A stretch of 37,757 nt of DNA from Akkermansia sp. Lineage in GTDB: Bacteria; Verrucomicrobiota; Verrucomicrobiia; Verrucomicrobiales; Akkermansiaceae. The notes below the pieces were generated by a model. That model made no database searches. It was given only the letters and a program-made list of their open reading frames with translations, and was not told the DNA's origin. The stretch is taken from positions 1 to 37,757 of the forward strand of contig JAFURE010000032.1 of the NCBI GenBank assembly GCA_017471985.1, given 5' to 3'. Positions 23,595-32,585 of the stretch are shown one piece after another. Within the stretch, counting starts at the first letter, position 1. Each line of letters opens with the position of its first letter. A program made the position numbers and the translations under genes.

Positions 23595-24611
23595 ATGAAC
23601 GATCTCACGAAACCTTTCAAGCGTCTGCCGGTGGCCCTTATCGGCACGGGCTCCTACGTACCTGAAACCCGCCTGACCAACTCTGATCTGGAGAAGATGG
23701 TGGAAACCTCGAACGAATGGATTATCGAGCGTACCGGTATTGAAGAGCGCCGCATAGCCGCCCCCGGTGAGAAGACCAGCGACATGGCCACACAGGCAGC
23801 CAAGAAGGCCATGGAAGCCGCAGGCGTAACCCCCGAGGAAATCGACCTCATCATCGTCGGCACCGTCACGCCCGACACCTTCACCCCCTCCACTGCCTGC
23901 TACGTTCAGGCCAACATCGGTGCAGTGAATGCCGCCGCCTTCGACATTTCGGCAGCCTGCTCGAGTTTCCTTTTCGCGCTGAAGACCGCCGTGCAGTACA
24001 TCGGCTGCGGGCAGGCTCGCACAGCACTCATCATCTCCTCCGAAAAGCTCAGCCACATCGTGAACTGGGAGGACCGCAGCACCTGCGTGCTCTTCGGTGA
24101 CGGCGCCGGCGCTGCCGTGCTGCAAACCGGTACGGGCAAGGAGGGCGACAGCGCCATTCTGGCCTCCGACATCGGTTCGGACGGCACCCTGACGGACCTG
24201 CTGTTGGTTCCCGGCGGCGGCTCTGCCATTCCCACGACCGAGGAGAACATTCATGAGAAGCTCTACACCCTGGCCATGCGCGGCAACGAGGTATTCCGCT
24301 ACGCCGTGGCTCACATGAAGGACTCCGCCCTGTCGCTCATCGAGCGTACCGGCATTAAGCCCGAGGAGGTCAACGTTGTGATTCCCCACCAGGCCAACCT
24401 GCGTATCATCAACGCTGTGGCACAGCGTCTGGGGATTCCCGTGGAGCGCGTGTTCATCAACCTGCAGAAGTACGGCAACACCTCCGGTGCAGCCTGTGCC
24501 ATCGCACTCGATGAAGCCATTCGCTCCGGCAAGGCCAAGAAGGGCGACATCGTGCTGATGGTGACCTTCGGTGCAGGCCTCACCTGGAGTAGTGCGGCCA
24601 TCAGGCTCTGA
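23595..24611 (+). CDS. fabH: 3-oxoacyl-[acyl-carrier-protein] synthase III (FabH)
   Basis: It starts fatty-acid synthesis by condensing acetyl-CoA with malonyl-ACP. The thiolase-fold catalytic triad is visible: the Cys of FDISAACSSFLFAL, the His of VIPHQANLRII and the Asn of KYGNTSGAACAI. ERTGIEERRIA and LFGDGAGAAVL are further family blocks, and the C-terminal MVTFGAGLTWSSAAIRL is typical. The length of 338 residues is normal. The leader has no clear Shine-Dalgarno sequence. Usual partners such as plsX, fabD or fabG are not adjacent, so the gene stands alone before mfd. Confidence 0.97.
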   Translation: MNDLTKPFKRLPVALIGTGSYVPETRLTNSDLEKMVETSNEWIIERTGIEERRIAAPGEKTSDMATQAAKKAMEAAGVTPEEIDLIIVGTVTPDTFTPSTACYVQANIGAVNAAAFDISAACSSFLFALKTAVQYIGCGQARTALIISSEKLSHIVNWEDRSTCVLFGDGAGAAVLQTGTGKEGDSAILASDIGSDGTLTDLLLVPGGGSAIPTTEENIHEKLYTLAMRGNEVFRYAVAHMKDSALSLIERTGIKPEEVNVVIPHQANLRIINAVAQRLGIPVERVFINLQKYGNTSGAACAIALDEAIRSGKAKKGDIVLMVTFGAGLTWSSAAIRL

Positions 24612-24648
24612 TGACTGAACCCCGGGGTGCCCCCGGCTCACAAACTTT

Positions 24649-27600
24649 TTGTCATTCCGGCTCACAAGCTACGTTTCGCGCAGCTCAGCGTTCAGCGCTG
24701 AGCTCGCTCGTTTGTATACTGACAACACGACGGAAGACCCGCTGGTATTCCCCTGCACCTGCCCGGCGGCCTATGCCTTTGTCGTGGCGCTGGTAGCCGC
24801 CCAGAGCAAGGAACCGCGGCGTATATGGGCAGTGGCAGATGCCCTGCCTATGCAGGAGCGCGTGGCGGCAGAGCTCCCGCTGTGGGATGCCCCCTGCATT
24901 TTTGTTCCCGAGCGCGAGATTCACGTCAACAACGGCCTGAGCGACCCCGATTTGGCCGCCGAGCGACTGGAAGCCCTGCGCACCATCTCCGGCGAGCCGA
25001 AAGCCCCGCAGGTCGTCGTGGTAACAGCAGCCGCACTCGAGCAGGCCGCCCCGGCCTTTGCTCAGGCGGCTACAGACTCCGCCATCACGCTGAAAGTGGG
25101 CGAGGAACACTCACCCGAGCAACTGCAGGCCGCGCTGACCGCTCACGACTTTGAGCGAGTGGAACAAGTGACCGCCCGCGGCCAATGGAGCCTGCGCGGC
25201 GGTATTCTCGATGTCTTCCCCCTGCAATCAGCCTGGCCGCTGCGTATCGAGTTCTTCGGCGATGAAATTGAGAGCATACGCGCCTTCGACATCGACAGCC
25301 AGCTCTCCTTCCGTAAACTGGCAGATGCCGAGCTGATACTCGACGAACCTCCTGCAGACCGCCGCCTGCGTGACCTCATTTCCCCGCAGGATTGGGTCGT
25401 ATCCCTGCCCGGGTGCGGCGAACCCGGCAACGTGCTCGTATTCGAAACCCCGCCCGAGGTGGCAGACGTAGTGCCCGAGCTGGATGAACTGCACCGGAAG
25501 GAGGACCTCTCCTTCTACGGCGAGCCGCTCGGCAACTTCGACACCGGCGATTTCGTCATGCAGGCCGCACGCCGTGATTTGGCACGCAACAGCCTGGTGC
25601 AGTGGAACAGGCAGAAGTGGCGCATCGTCATGTACTTCCCCCACGAGGGCGAGAAAAAGCGATTCGAGGAAATATGCGGCGAGGACGAAGCCTGGCGCTC
25701 CGTGCAGAGCCGCGACGGCGATTTACCCTTCGGCTTCACCGTACCGGGAGCCCGACTGGCTGTGCTCTCGGCCGCCGAGATATTCGGCCGCTACTCCTCA
25801 CCCCGGGCCCGCAAGAGGGACGACCGGGAGGACCGCCTGCGCCGCGAGCGAGCTCAGGCCCCGCTGCGCGAAATTGCCCCGGGCGACCTCGTGATTCACT
25901 CCGCCCATGGTCTGGGGCGCTTCGAGGGCATAGTGCAAGACCCCAAAACCGGCGAACAGGAGCTGCACATACAATACGCCGGCGGCGTGCTGCTGCGCAT
26001 TCCCCTGCAGCAGAGCCACCTGGTGAGCAAGTATGTGGGGCTGGGAGCAAAAGCCCCGGAACTGTCGAAACTGGGGGATGCCCGCTGGCGCCGCGCCTGT
26101 CAGGCCGCCGAGCGAGCCGTGCAGGACTACGCCGCCCAGTTGCTCGAAGTTCAGGCCGAGCGCGAGAGCAACACCGGCTACGCCCACCCTGCCGACTCCT
26201 CGTGGATGTGGCAGTTCGAGTCCTCCTTCCCCTTCCGCGAGACCCCCGACCAGCTGCGCGCCATCAACCAGTGCAAGGCCGACATGGAAGCCCCCCGCCC
26301 CATGGACCGCCTGATTTGCGGCGACGTAGGCTTCGGCAAGACGGAGGTAGCCATTCGCGCGGCTTTCAAGTGCGTGACCGGCGGGCGTCAGGCCGCCATA
26401 CTGGCCCCCACCACCGTACTGGCAGACCAGCACTACCGCACCTTCCGCAGCCGCATGAGCGAATACCCCGTGCGCATAGAGCTGCTCAGTCGATTCACCC
26501 CTGCCAGGAAAGCCGCCGAAATCATCGAGGGCATGCGCCGCGGCGATGTCGACATCGTTATCGGCACCCACCGACTCATCTCCAAAAACGTCAACTTCAA
26601 GAACCTGGGACTCGCTGTCATTGACGAGGAGCAGCGCTTCGGCGTGCGGCACAAAGAGCAGTTCAAACGCATGTTCCGCATGGTCGACATGCTCACCCTC
26701 TCGGCCACTCCCATTCCCCGCACCCTCTATGTCGCGCTCATGGGCGCCAGGGATATGAGCACCATCGACACCGCTCCGCTCAACCGCCTGCCTGTGCAAA
26801 CCGCCGTCTGCCCTTACAATGAGGAGCTCATCACCCGCGCCATCGAGCGAGAACTCGCCCGCAACGGCCAGGTATTCTTTCTGCACAACCGCGTACAGAG
26901 CATTCACAAAACCGCCGAAACCCTGCAGCGGCTGGTACCGAAAGCCCGCATCGTCATCGGCCACGGGCAGATGGACAAGAGCGACCTCGAGTGCGTGATG
27001 CGTGACTTCGTAGCGGGCAAGGCCGACATCCTGCTCTCCACCACCATCATCGAGAGCGGTATAGACATCCCCAACGCCAACACCATCATCATTGACCGCG
27101 CCGACCGCTTCGGTCTGGCCGACCTCTACCAGCTGCGCGGCCGAGTGGGCCGCGGCGGCCACCGAGCATACGCCTACCTGCTACTCCCGCCGGATGCCCT
27201 CTGCACCTCCGACGCCCGCAAACGCGTGTCGGCCATCAAGCAATACACCGAGCTGGGCAGCGGCTTCAAAATAGCCATGCGCGACCTTGAAATCCGCGGC
27301 GCCGGCAACCTGCTCGGCACCCAGCAGAGCGGCCATATCGCCGCCATCGGCTTCGAGCTCTACTGCCAACTGCTGCGCCAATCCATTGAGCGCCTGCAGG
27401 GGAAAGCCCCCACCATGCGTGCCGATGCCCAGCTGAAGGCCGACTTCCTCTGCGTGAGCGAGGCCGTCCTCTCCACCCGCCCCGATGCCGACAAACTCAT
27501 CGGCGCCTTCATCCCCGAGGCCTGGGTCGAGAGCACCCAAACCCGCATGGCCTGCTACACCCAGCTCGCCAAAGCCCTGACAGAAGACGACGTCGACGAC

Positions 27601-27846
27601 CTCGAGCGGCAGTGGATTGACCGCTTCGGCCCCCTGCCTCGACCCGCCTGCCACCTGCTCATCGCCCACAAAATCAAGATTATCGCATCCCGCCGCAATA
27701 TCTCCCACGTCGAAATCTCGGGCCAGAAACTCATGCTCACCCGCAACAAGGACTACATCCTCCTCGACAGGCGATTCCCCCGACTCGCCAAGATCCGCCC
27801 CGCCGACAAACTCCGCGAAACCCTCAGGTTCCTGCAGGAGATGTGA
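24649..27846 (+). CDS. mfd: Transcription-repair coupling factor Mfd
   Basis: It removes RNA polymerase stalled at DNA damage and recruits UvrA. Order of domains: a UvrB-like N-terminal region (GILDVFPLQSAWPLRIEFFGDEIES) and a CarD-like polymerase-interaction barrel (APGDLVIHSAHGLGRFEGI). The helicase core follows with GDVGFGKTEVAIRA, the DEEQRFGVRHKEQ box, SATPIPRTLYVALMGARDMS, and the motif around QLRGRVGRGG. The C-terminal D7 domain comes last. At 1065 residues or fewer it is shorter than E. coli Mfd (1148). The start is uncertain: TTG at 24649 opens the longest frame, but the hairpin and direct repeats there make the TTG at 24713 at least as likely. No ATG lies early enough. Confidence 0.95.
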   Translation: MSFRLTSYVSRSSAFSAELARLYTDNTTEDPLVFPCTCPAAYAFVVALVAAQSKEPRRIWAVADALPMQERVAAELPLWDAPCIFVPEREIHVNNGLSDPDLAAERLEALRTISGEPKAPQVVVVTAAALEQAAPAFAQAATDSAITLKVGEEHSPEQLQAALTAHDFERVEQVTARGQWSLRGGILDVFPLQSAWPLRIEFFGDEIESIRAFDIDSQLSFRKLADAELILDEPPADRRLRDLISPQDWVVSLPGCGEPGNVLVFETPPEVADVVPELDELHRKEDLSFYGEPLGNFDTGDFVMQAARRDLARNSLVQWNRQKWRIVMYFPHEGEKKRFEEICGEDEAWRSVQSRDGDLPFGFTVPGARLAVLSAAEIFGRYSSPRARKRDDREDRLRRERAQAPLREIAPGDLVIHSAHGLGRFEGIVQDPKTGEQELHIQYAGGVLLRIPLQQSHLVSKYVGLGAKAPELSKLGDARWRRACQAAERAVQDYAAQLLEVQAERESNTGYAHPADSSWMWQFESSFPFRETPDQLRAINQCKADMEAPRPMDRLICGDVGFGKTEVAIRAAFKCVTGGRQAAILAPTTVLADQHYRTFRSRMSEYPVRIELLSRFTPARKAAEIIEGMRRGDVDIVIGTHRLISKNVNFKNLGLAVIDEEQRFGVRHKEQFKRMFRMVDMLTLSATPIPRTLYVALMGARDMSTIDTAPLNRLPVQTAVCPYNEELITRAIERELARNGQVFFLHNRVQSIHKTAETLQRLVPKARIVIGHGQMDKSDLECVMRDFVAGKADILLSTTIIESGIDIPNANTIIIDRADRFGLADLYQLRGRVGRGGHRAYAYLLLPPDALCTSDARKRVSAIKQYTELGSGFKIAMRDLEIRGAGNLLGTQQSGHIAAIGFELYCQLLRQSIERLQGKAPTMRADAQLKADFLCVSEAVLSTRPDADKLIGAFIPEAWVESTQTRMACYTQLAKALTEDDVDDLERQWIDRFGPLPRPACHLLIAHKIKIIASRRNISHVEISGQKLMLTRNKDYILLDRRFPRLAKIRPADKLRETLRFLQEM
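24682..24704 (+). repeat. Hairpin between fabH and mfd, overlapping the longest mfd frame
   Basis: AGCTCAGCG and CGCTGAGCT form a perfect 9-bp stem with a 5-nt loop. Just upstream an 11-nt direct repeat, CCGGCTCACAA, occurs at 24633 and 24657. Their presence suggests this part is intergenic and that mfd starts later, at the TTG at 24713. No T-run follows, so it is not a classical terminator. Confidence 0.5.
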
Positions 27847-27902
27847 AGAATGATTAAACAATCGGGGCGTATACGCTCCGGTAATGTAAACATTTCGAAC
27901 TT

Positions 27903-30857
27903 TCAGTCATATCCGTTCGTCTCATCATTAGACGCAAGACCATCATGTGTACGCAATCTATCGTTCACAGTACATAGGATCTCCCCAGCTGCGACGGCGT
28001 TCTCCAAGCGCAACACGTTGTCGCTATCCTTGCGCATAGACAGAAAATTAGCATTACCATACCACAATATGCAGCGGTCAATAATAATAAAGTGCTCATG
28101 AAGATAGGGGTATGTATAAACACTTACTCCACAGTTCTTCAACAAGGATAGCAAACGTCGCACTTCCTCTTCTCTCTCAGGAAAAACGGACTCCTCCATG
28201 GTCAACACAGTGATACGGCGGACCTTATCAGCCCGCTCCGCCTGTAGTTCTAGAAACCACTGTACACCGCTCCTGTTCAGAGCCGGCGAAGACACAACAA
28301 TTTCATTATCAGCGGCAATAATATCTTTTTCCAACGTCTGCTCATATGCTCTTCCCTCATAAAAAGAACTATCCTCCACAGATTCAACAAACAAAGGTTC
28401 TTGGCTATAAACTTTGTATCCCATTCGCTTATATGTGCGTAAACGCTTTCCGTACATGCGATCAAACACACGAACGCGAATATCAACATAGTCGTAAATT
28501 ACGACCTCCTGCTTCCCATCATAATCTCTATGCAAACGTCCGGCGTACTGCTCCACATTCCCCTCCCACGATACGGGAGTTGTGAGCATCAGTGTATCAA
28601 GACGGGGATAATTAAATCCCTCACCAATATACTGACCTATAGCCACCACAACAACCGATTCATCCGGCGGGGTTGCAAGCAGATTGCTGCGAATAAGCTC
28701 CCGCTCTTTGCTGGTGCGCCCACCACGTAAAAAATACAGATGAGGAACCTTCCCACGTAAGGCCGACAACAAATATTCGGCATGTTCGTTAAACTTGGTA
28801 AGTACTAACGGAGTCCGACCTTCATCCACAGCAGTCAAAACATCCGCCACAATAAGGTCGTTCCGGACGGTATCTCCAATAATCAGTCTATACAAATCCT
28901 GTATACGTTCATCCACTCCCATTGTGCAAAATCGAGTAAAACGGGGGTATACAAAATGCCGAACATTCTGACTTTCGGCTCGCTGCCTTGCAGTAAATCG
29001 GTAACGAATAGGCCCAAAAGCCATGAGAACTTTCTGCTCCATTCCATCATCACGCTTCGGAGTAGCGGTCAAACCATACACAAACTTTGCATTAACTCTA
29101 TTGAGCACACAATTGGCCTGATAAGCTGCACCGTGGTGACACTCATCCATTATAACCATGCCGTAGCCCCTAACCAAAGGACTCATATCATCAATATCAC
29201 CTAAGGACGTCACCATCGCAACATCCACCAAGCCACTAACAGAGTTATGCGCAGCAAATAATCTACCGATATGGCTCTTGCGTTTTCGACTGCGTCCAGA
29301 CGGGGTTGTATATTCTGGCAATGGTTCGTCTATCTGCAAAAAACGCCTCAAATCATCCACCCAGTTTTTTAAAATCTCCCTGTTGTGAACCAAAATGAGT
29401 GTATTAACCTTACGCTCGGCTATCAGGTATGCCCCCACTGCAGTTTTGCCGAATGCCGTAGCAGCCTGTAAAATTCCCGTTTCATGAAGTAGCATAGCCT
29501 CAGCCGCCCTTTGCTGCTCCGGATATAAATTTGCTGTAAATTTTACGTTAAGCGCCTGACCTGTATTCCTAATATCCTCGTATTCTATCGGTAAAGAAAA
29601 ATCACGACACAGTTTCAACACCTGCTCTCTTTTCCCGCGAGGAATGCCTATGTAGATATCGTCTTCATAAAAACATGGAATAATGCGAGCAATCCCTTTC
29701 ACCGACAATCCCATCGCCCGATTGCGATAAAACTGAGGATTTCCAAATGAGGCTAACCGACGCAACGTGTTACATATTCTGGGGTGTAAGTTATCCGTAC
29801 GCACATACAACATGCACGATTCCACTATCTTCATACTCCCTTCTACATCTTCCCGACGGAATATAAAATCACCATTTTTCCAAGGTTGAGCATCCTCTAT
29901 ACACGCACACGACATCGCCCCCATCTCCCCCTTTACACCCCATTCCCGAATTTTATCTCTAATAAATGCAGTTGATATTCGCCGAGTCTGCTTCAATCGC
30001 TCCCACTGATCAGGAATAGGCTGCCAATTCGCGTCCACGAAAGCGCTATTACCCTTTCTGAGTGCCTGTCCTTGTAACGGCAATGCAATTAAATTTCCTA
30101 GACCTCCTTCAGGCATAGTATCCTGAGCTGGCAGCATGCGATCATAGGCTAAAAAAGATTTTTGATTCACCAGCTCCGCACCGCGCGTCAACAGACAAGA
30201 ACCGAAAATACGTGCATCTTTCGCGGAAACAGCTTCTTCAAAAAACAGCCAGACATGAGCGCCTTTTCCTGAACGTGAGCGTTCCACCAAAACATCTACC
30301 CCCAATTGTAAACACATGCGACGCAGGCAATCCACCTCGCCTTGCCAATCTATAACGACCTCATCATCATGATAGTCGAAATCAAACACAAGAAAATAAC
30401 ATGTTTCATCTGGCAACATAGGATAAATCCCTACAACATCACGGCCGTCCTCAGATTCCCCCTTCAAGTGTCGCATTAATACACGCTGATTTAACACCGT
30501 CCACTGTCTATGTGGGCAATCCATGCAGCGCACCTTCACACCCTCTCGTCGCACACACCGCCCCTGCACCCAAAAATTATCGCATACTGGATAATAGACG
30601 CTCTTTCCCTCACGGGTGACGTTGCGTTTAGCGTACACATCTTTCCGTCCTTTAAAGAAAGAATAAAACACTCGCGCATGCTCCGCTGTTATCTGAGGAA
30701 AAAACACGGAGGTTTGCGGAATTGAATTCTCGTCAGCAAATTTAATTCCATGCTGGGAGAGCAAAGACTTCAAGTAAGCATTCTCCACCTGCAACCGTTG
30801 TACAAGCAGTAATAAACAATCTGACGATGACGCAACAGGATTTTGCACGATACTCAT
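27903..30857 (-). CDS. TOTE-type protein: primase-like N-terminus, SF2 helicase, PLD-like C-terminus
   Basis: A 984-residue multidomain protein of the TOTE conflict-system kind. Residues 13-40 form a short coiled coil. An archaeo-eukaryotic-primase domain follows, with a Cys cluster (GRCVRRE, CMDCPHRQ), the metal-binding FDFDYHD at about 157-163 and RSRSGKGAHVW near 197. The superfamily-2 helicase has Walker A AATAFGKT near 469, DECHHGAA near 572, LTATPKRDDG, and EQYAGRLHRD near 772. A phospholipase-D-like domain ends the protein with HEHFIIID near 920. There the usual Lys of H-x-K is His (codon CAC). It is divergent from the GATC restriction operon and AT-rich. The promoter geometry favours a GTG at 30848 over the ATG at 30857, which lies in the -10 box. 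Role in nucleic-acid conflict is known for the family only in outline. Confidence 0.85.
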   Translation of the reverse strand: MSIVQNPVASSSDCLLLLVQRLQVENAYLKSLLSQHGIKFADENSIPQTSVFFPQITAEHARVFYSFFKGRKDVYAKRNVTREGKSVYYPVCDNFWVQGRCVRREGVKVRCMDCPHRQWTVLNQRVLMRHLKGESEDGRDVVGIYPMLPDETCYFLVFDFDYHDDEVVIDWQGEVDCLRRMCLQLGVDVLVERSRSGKGAHVWLFFEEAVSAKDARIFGSCLLTRGAELVNQKSFLAYDRMLPAQDTMPEGGLGNLIALPLQGQALRKGNSAFVDANWQPIPDQWERLKQTRRISTAFIRDKIREWGVKGEMGAMSCACIEDAQPWKNGDFIFRREDVEGSMKIVESCMLYVRTDNLHPRICNTLRRLASFGNPQFYRNRAMGLSVKGIARIIPCFYEDDIYIGIPRGKREQVLKLCRDFSLPIEYEDIRNTGQALNVKFTANLYPEQQRAAEAMLLHETGILQAATAFGKTAVGAYLIAERKVNTLILVHNREILKNWVDDLRRFLQIDEPLPEYTTPSGRSRKRKSHIGRLFAAHNSVSGLVDVAMVTSLGDIDDMSPLVRGYGMVIMDECHHGAAYQANCVLNRVNAKFVYGLTATPKRDDGMEQKVLMAFGPIRYRFTARQRAESQNVRHFVYPRFTRFCTMGVDERIQDLYRLIIGDTVRNDLIVADVLTAVDEGRTPLVLTKFNEHAEYLLSALRGKVPHLYFLRGGRTSKERELIRSNLLATPPDESVVVVAIGQYIGEGFNYPRLDTLMLTTPVSWEGNVEQYAGRLHRDYDGKQEVVIYDYVDIRVRVFDRMYGKRLRTYKRMGYKVYSQEPLFVESVEDSSFYEGRAYEQTLEKDIIAADNEIVVSSPALNRSGVQWFLELQAERADKVRRITVLTMEESVFPEREEEVRRLLSLLKNCGVSVYTYPYLHEHFIIIDRCILWYGNANFLSMRKDSDNVLRLENAVAAGEILCTVNDRLRTHDGLASNDETNGYD

Positions 30858-30884
30858 TCTACATCACTTATACACATACGGCAA
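30856..30884 (-). promoter_or_regulatory. Promoter of the TOTE-type gene; overlaps the nominal ATG
   Basis: On the minus strand TTGCCG, 17 nt, TAGAAT. The last two bases of the -10 box are the first two of the ATG at 30857, and a GTG sits 7 nt after the box at 30848. This is the spacing seen at the other leaderless genes. Confidence 0.5.
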
Positions 30885-30914
30885 GAAAAAATTGAGACTC
30901 TTCTTCCCTAAAGC

Positions 30915-30942
30915 TTGCACATTCTGAGGATTCTGGTACAAT
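30915..30942 (+). promoter_or_regulatory. Promoter of the GATC-type restriction operon
   Basis: TTGCAC, 16 nt, TACAAT. The -10 box lies 20 nt before the ATG at 30963, and a purine-rich stretch (AAGAAAGTGAG) ends 5 nt before it and could serve as a ribosome-binding site. Confidence 0.5.
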
Positions 30943-30962
30943 ACCGTAAGAAAGTGAGATTT

Positions 30963-31877
30963 ATGACAGGGGCAAAACCATTCATTAAGTGGGTTGGAGG
31001 TAAGAGTCAACTGATTAGTCAGTTGGAAGAGTTGCTTCCTGCTGATTTTTGCAAGTGGGAAGAGGCTACCTATATTGAGCCCTTTGTTGGTGGTGGAGCC
31101 ATGCTGTTCCACATGCTCAGCCACTTTCCCAACATCCGGCATGCTGTTATTAACGACATCAATCCGGATTTGACTACCTGCTATGTTACTGTCCGCGATG
31201 AGCCGAACAAACTGATAAAATCGCTGCAAAGCATACAACTCGAATACGATTCACTTAATAGCGAAGAAGCCAGAAAAGACTTTTACTACAAAATAAGAAC
31301 TCGTTTCAACGAAAAAAATCTTTCAGCAGTCGAGAATACGACCCTTTTCTTCTTTCTGAATCGAACCTGTTATAATGGATTGTATAGAGTCAATAAGAAC
31401 GGCGGATTTAATGTACCTTTCGGCAAGTACGAAACACCAACCATTTTTAATCCCGACATTATCTATGCAGATAGTCAAGTCCTACAAAAAGTTGAAATCT
31501 TAACAGGAGATTTTGAAAGCACCTTTGAGAAAATACGTCAAAATACGCTGTTCTACTTTGACCCGCCATACCGCCCGCTGAGCAACACATCCAGCTTCAA
31601 CAGCTACAGCAAAGAAGATTTCAACGACCTCGCACAGGTGCGCCTTAAAAAGTTCTGTGACCGGGTTCACGAGGCCGGAGCCCACTTTATGCTCAGTAAT
31701 TCTGACGGACGTGGAAAGGATATTAACGACACTTTTTTCGATGACTTATACTCAGCATACAGCATCGAAAGAGTCTGGGCTTCCCGATGCGTTAATTCCA
31801 ATGTTTCAAAACGCGGTAAGTTAACTGAAATACTTGTCAGGAACTTTAAAATTGGATCAGTTCTAATAACAGCATAG
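30963..31877 (+). CDS. DNA adenine methyltransferase, Dam/DpnM type (alpha class)
   Basis: It methylates adenine N6, most likely in GATC. The N-terminal PFIKWVGGKSQLISQL is motif X, IEPFVGGGAMLFHML is motif I, INDINPDL follows, and FYFDPPYRPL (about residue 199) is catalytic motif IV. The order X-I-IV is the alpha class that includes Dam and DpnM. The 304-residue length fits. The start at 30963 gives the conserved beginning; the frame stays open to 30915 only because it crosses the promoter. It is followed at 6 bp by the endonuclease gene. The GATC assignment rests on the family and on the MutH-like partner. Confidence 0.92.
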   Translation: MTGAKPFIKWVGGKSQLISQLEELLPADFCKWEEATYIEPFVGGGAMLFHMLSHFPNIRHAVINDINPDLTTCYVTVRDEPNKLIKSLQSIQLEYDSLNSEEARKDFYYKIRTRFNEKNLSAVENTTLFFFLNRTCYNGLYRVNKNGGFNVPFGKYETPTIFNPDIIYADSQVLQKVEILTGDFESTFEKIRQNTLFYFDPPYRPLSNTSSFNSYSKEDFNDLAQVRLKKFCDRVHEAGAHFMLSNSDGRGKDINDTFFDDLYSAYSIERVWASRCVNSNVSKRGKLTEILVRNFKIGSVLITA

Positions 31878-31883
31878 CTCATT

Positions 31884-32585
31884 ATGATTAGCAGTAAAGT
31901 TTTCGATAGAATGCGTCCTCTGTTTGACATTATAAGCAAAGCAAAAGGAAAAACTATAGGGCAAATTAAGGACGAGCTGAGCATCGAGCGCAGCAAAATG
32001 GTAAAAGGCGCATCTGGTTTAATCGTTGAAAAACTTCTTGGTTTTGAAAACAACAACCGCGACAGTGCAGACATTCCCGAAATAGGTTGCGAAATAAAAA
32101 TACTCCCCCTGCAAAAGAACAGGGACGGAACAATAAAAGCAAAAGAGCCTACGGCCATCCAAATGATAAACTATATAGAGGTGGCTAAAGAAACATGGGA
32201 AACTGCAAAACTTCGAGGAAAAATAGCGCTCACATTTTGGGTTGTATACTTGGCTAAAACAAGTGGAAAAGCCATGGAGCAAAACGACTATGTGATAGTT
32301 GACTATTTCTTGGATCACCCCAATGATGTCCAAAATGGAATATTCAGAAAGGATTGGGAAAACATTCAGGAATATATCAAAACAGGCAGAGCCGATCAAC
32401 TATCATGCAGCATGGGTGAATATCTCGAACCTAAAACCAAAGGAAAAAATAACCAAGATAAAACTGATGCACCTGATGGAAAAGGAGGAACGCTAAAAGC
32501 GAGGCGTCGAGCATTTTACTACAAAAAGAACTACACGAATACTGCAATCATCCCTAATCTTGATTTAACTTCCATAACTGAATGA
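31884..32585 (+). CDS. Type II restriction endonuclease, MutH/Sau3AI-like
   Basis: A 233-residue nuclease of the MutH/Sau3AI family, expected to act at GATC. The active-site set is intact: Glu49 in SGLIVEKLLGF, Asp63, Glu70 and Lys72 in DIPEIGCEIKILPL. The spacings of 14, 7 and 2 residues are exactly those between E. coli MutH Glu56, Asp70, Glu77 and Lys79. Sau3AI carries two such domains in about 490 residues; this protein has one and is MutH-sized, so it may dimerise to cut both strands or only nick. It lies between two adenine methyltransferases and overlaps the second by 4 bp (ATGA), which marks it as a restriction enzyme and not the mismatch-repair MutH. Confidence 0.82.
   Translation: MISSKVFDRMRPLFDIISKAKGKTIGQIKDELSIERSKMVKGASGLIVEKLLGFENNNRDSADIPEIGCEIKILPLQKNRDGTIKAKEPTAIQMINYIEVAKETWETAKLRGKIALTFWVVYLAKTSGKAMEQNDYVIVDYFLDHPNDVQNGIFRKDWENIQEYIKTGRADQLSCSMGEYLEPKTKGKNNQDKTDAPDGKGGTLKARRRAFYYKKNYTNTAIIPNLDLTSITE

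Noticed and set aside
23574..24665. Long minus-strand frame opposite fabH
   Set aside because: Its sequence is Gly/His/Val-rich filler typical of antisense frames, while fabH has an intact catalytic triad.
25798..27162. Long minus-strand frame opposite mfd
   Set aside because: Antisense to the conserved helicase core; no motif or start signal of its own.
31884..32585. Mismatch-repair MutH as identity of the MutH-like gene
   Set aside because: It is flanked and overlapped by two methyltransferases in a restriction operon, with no MutS or MutL gene nearby.
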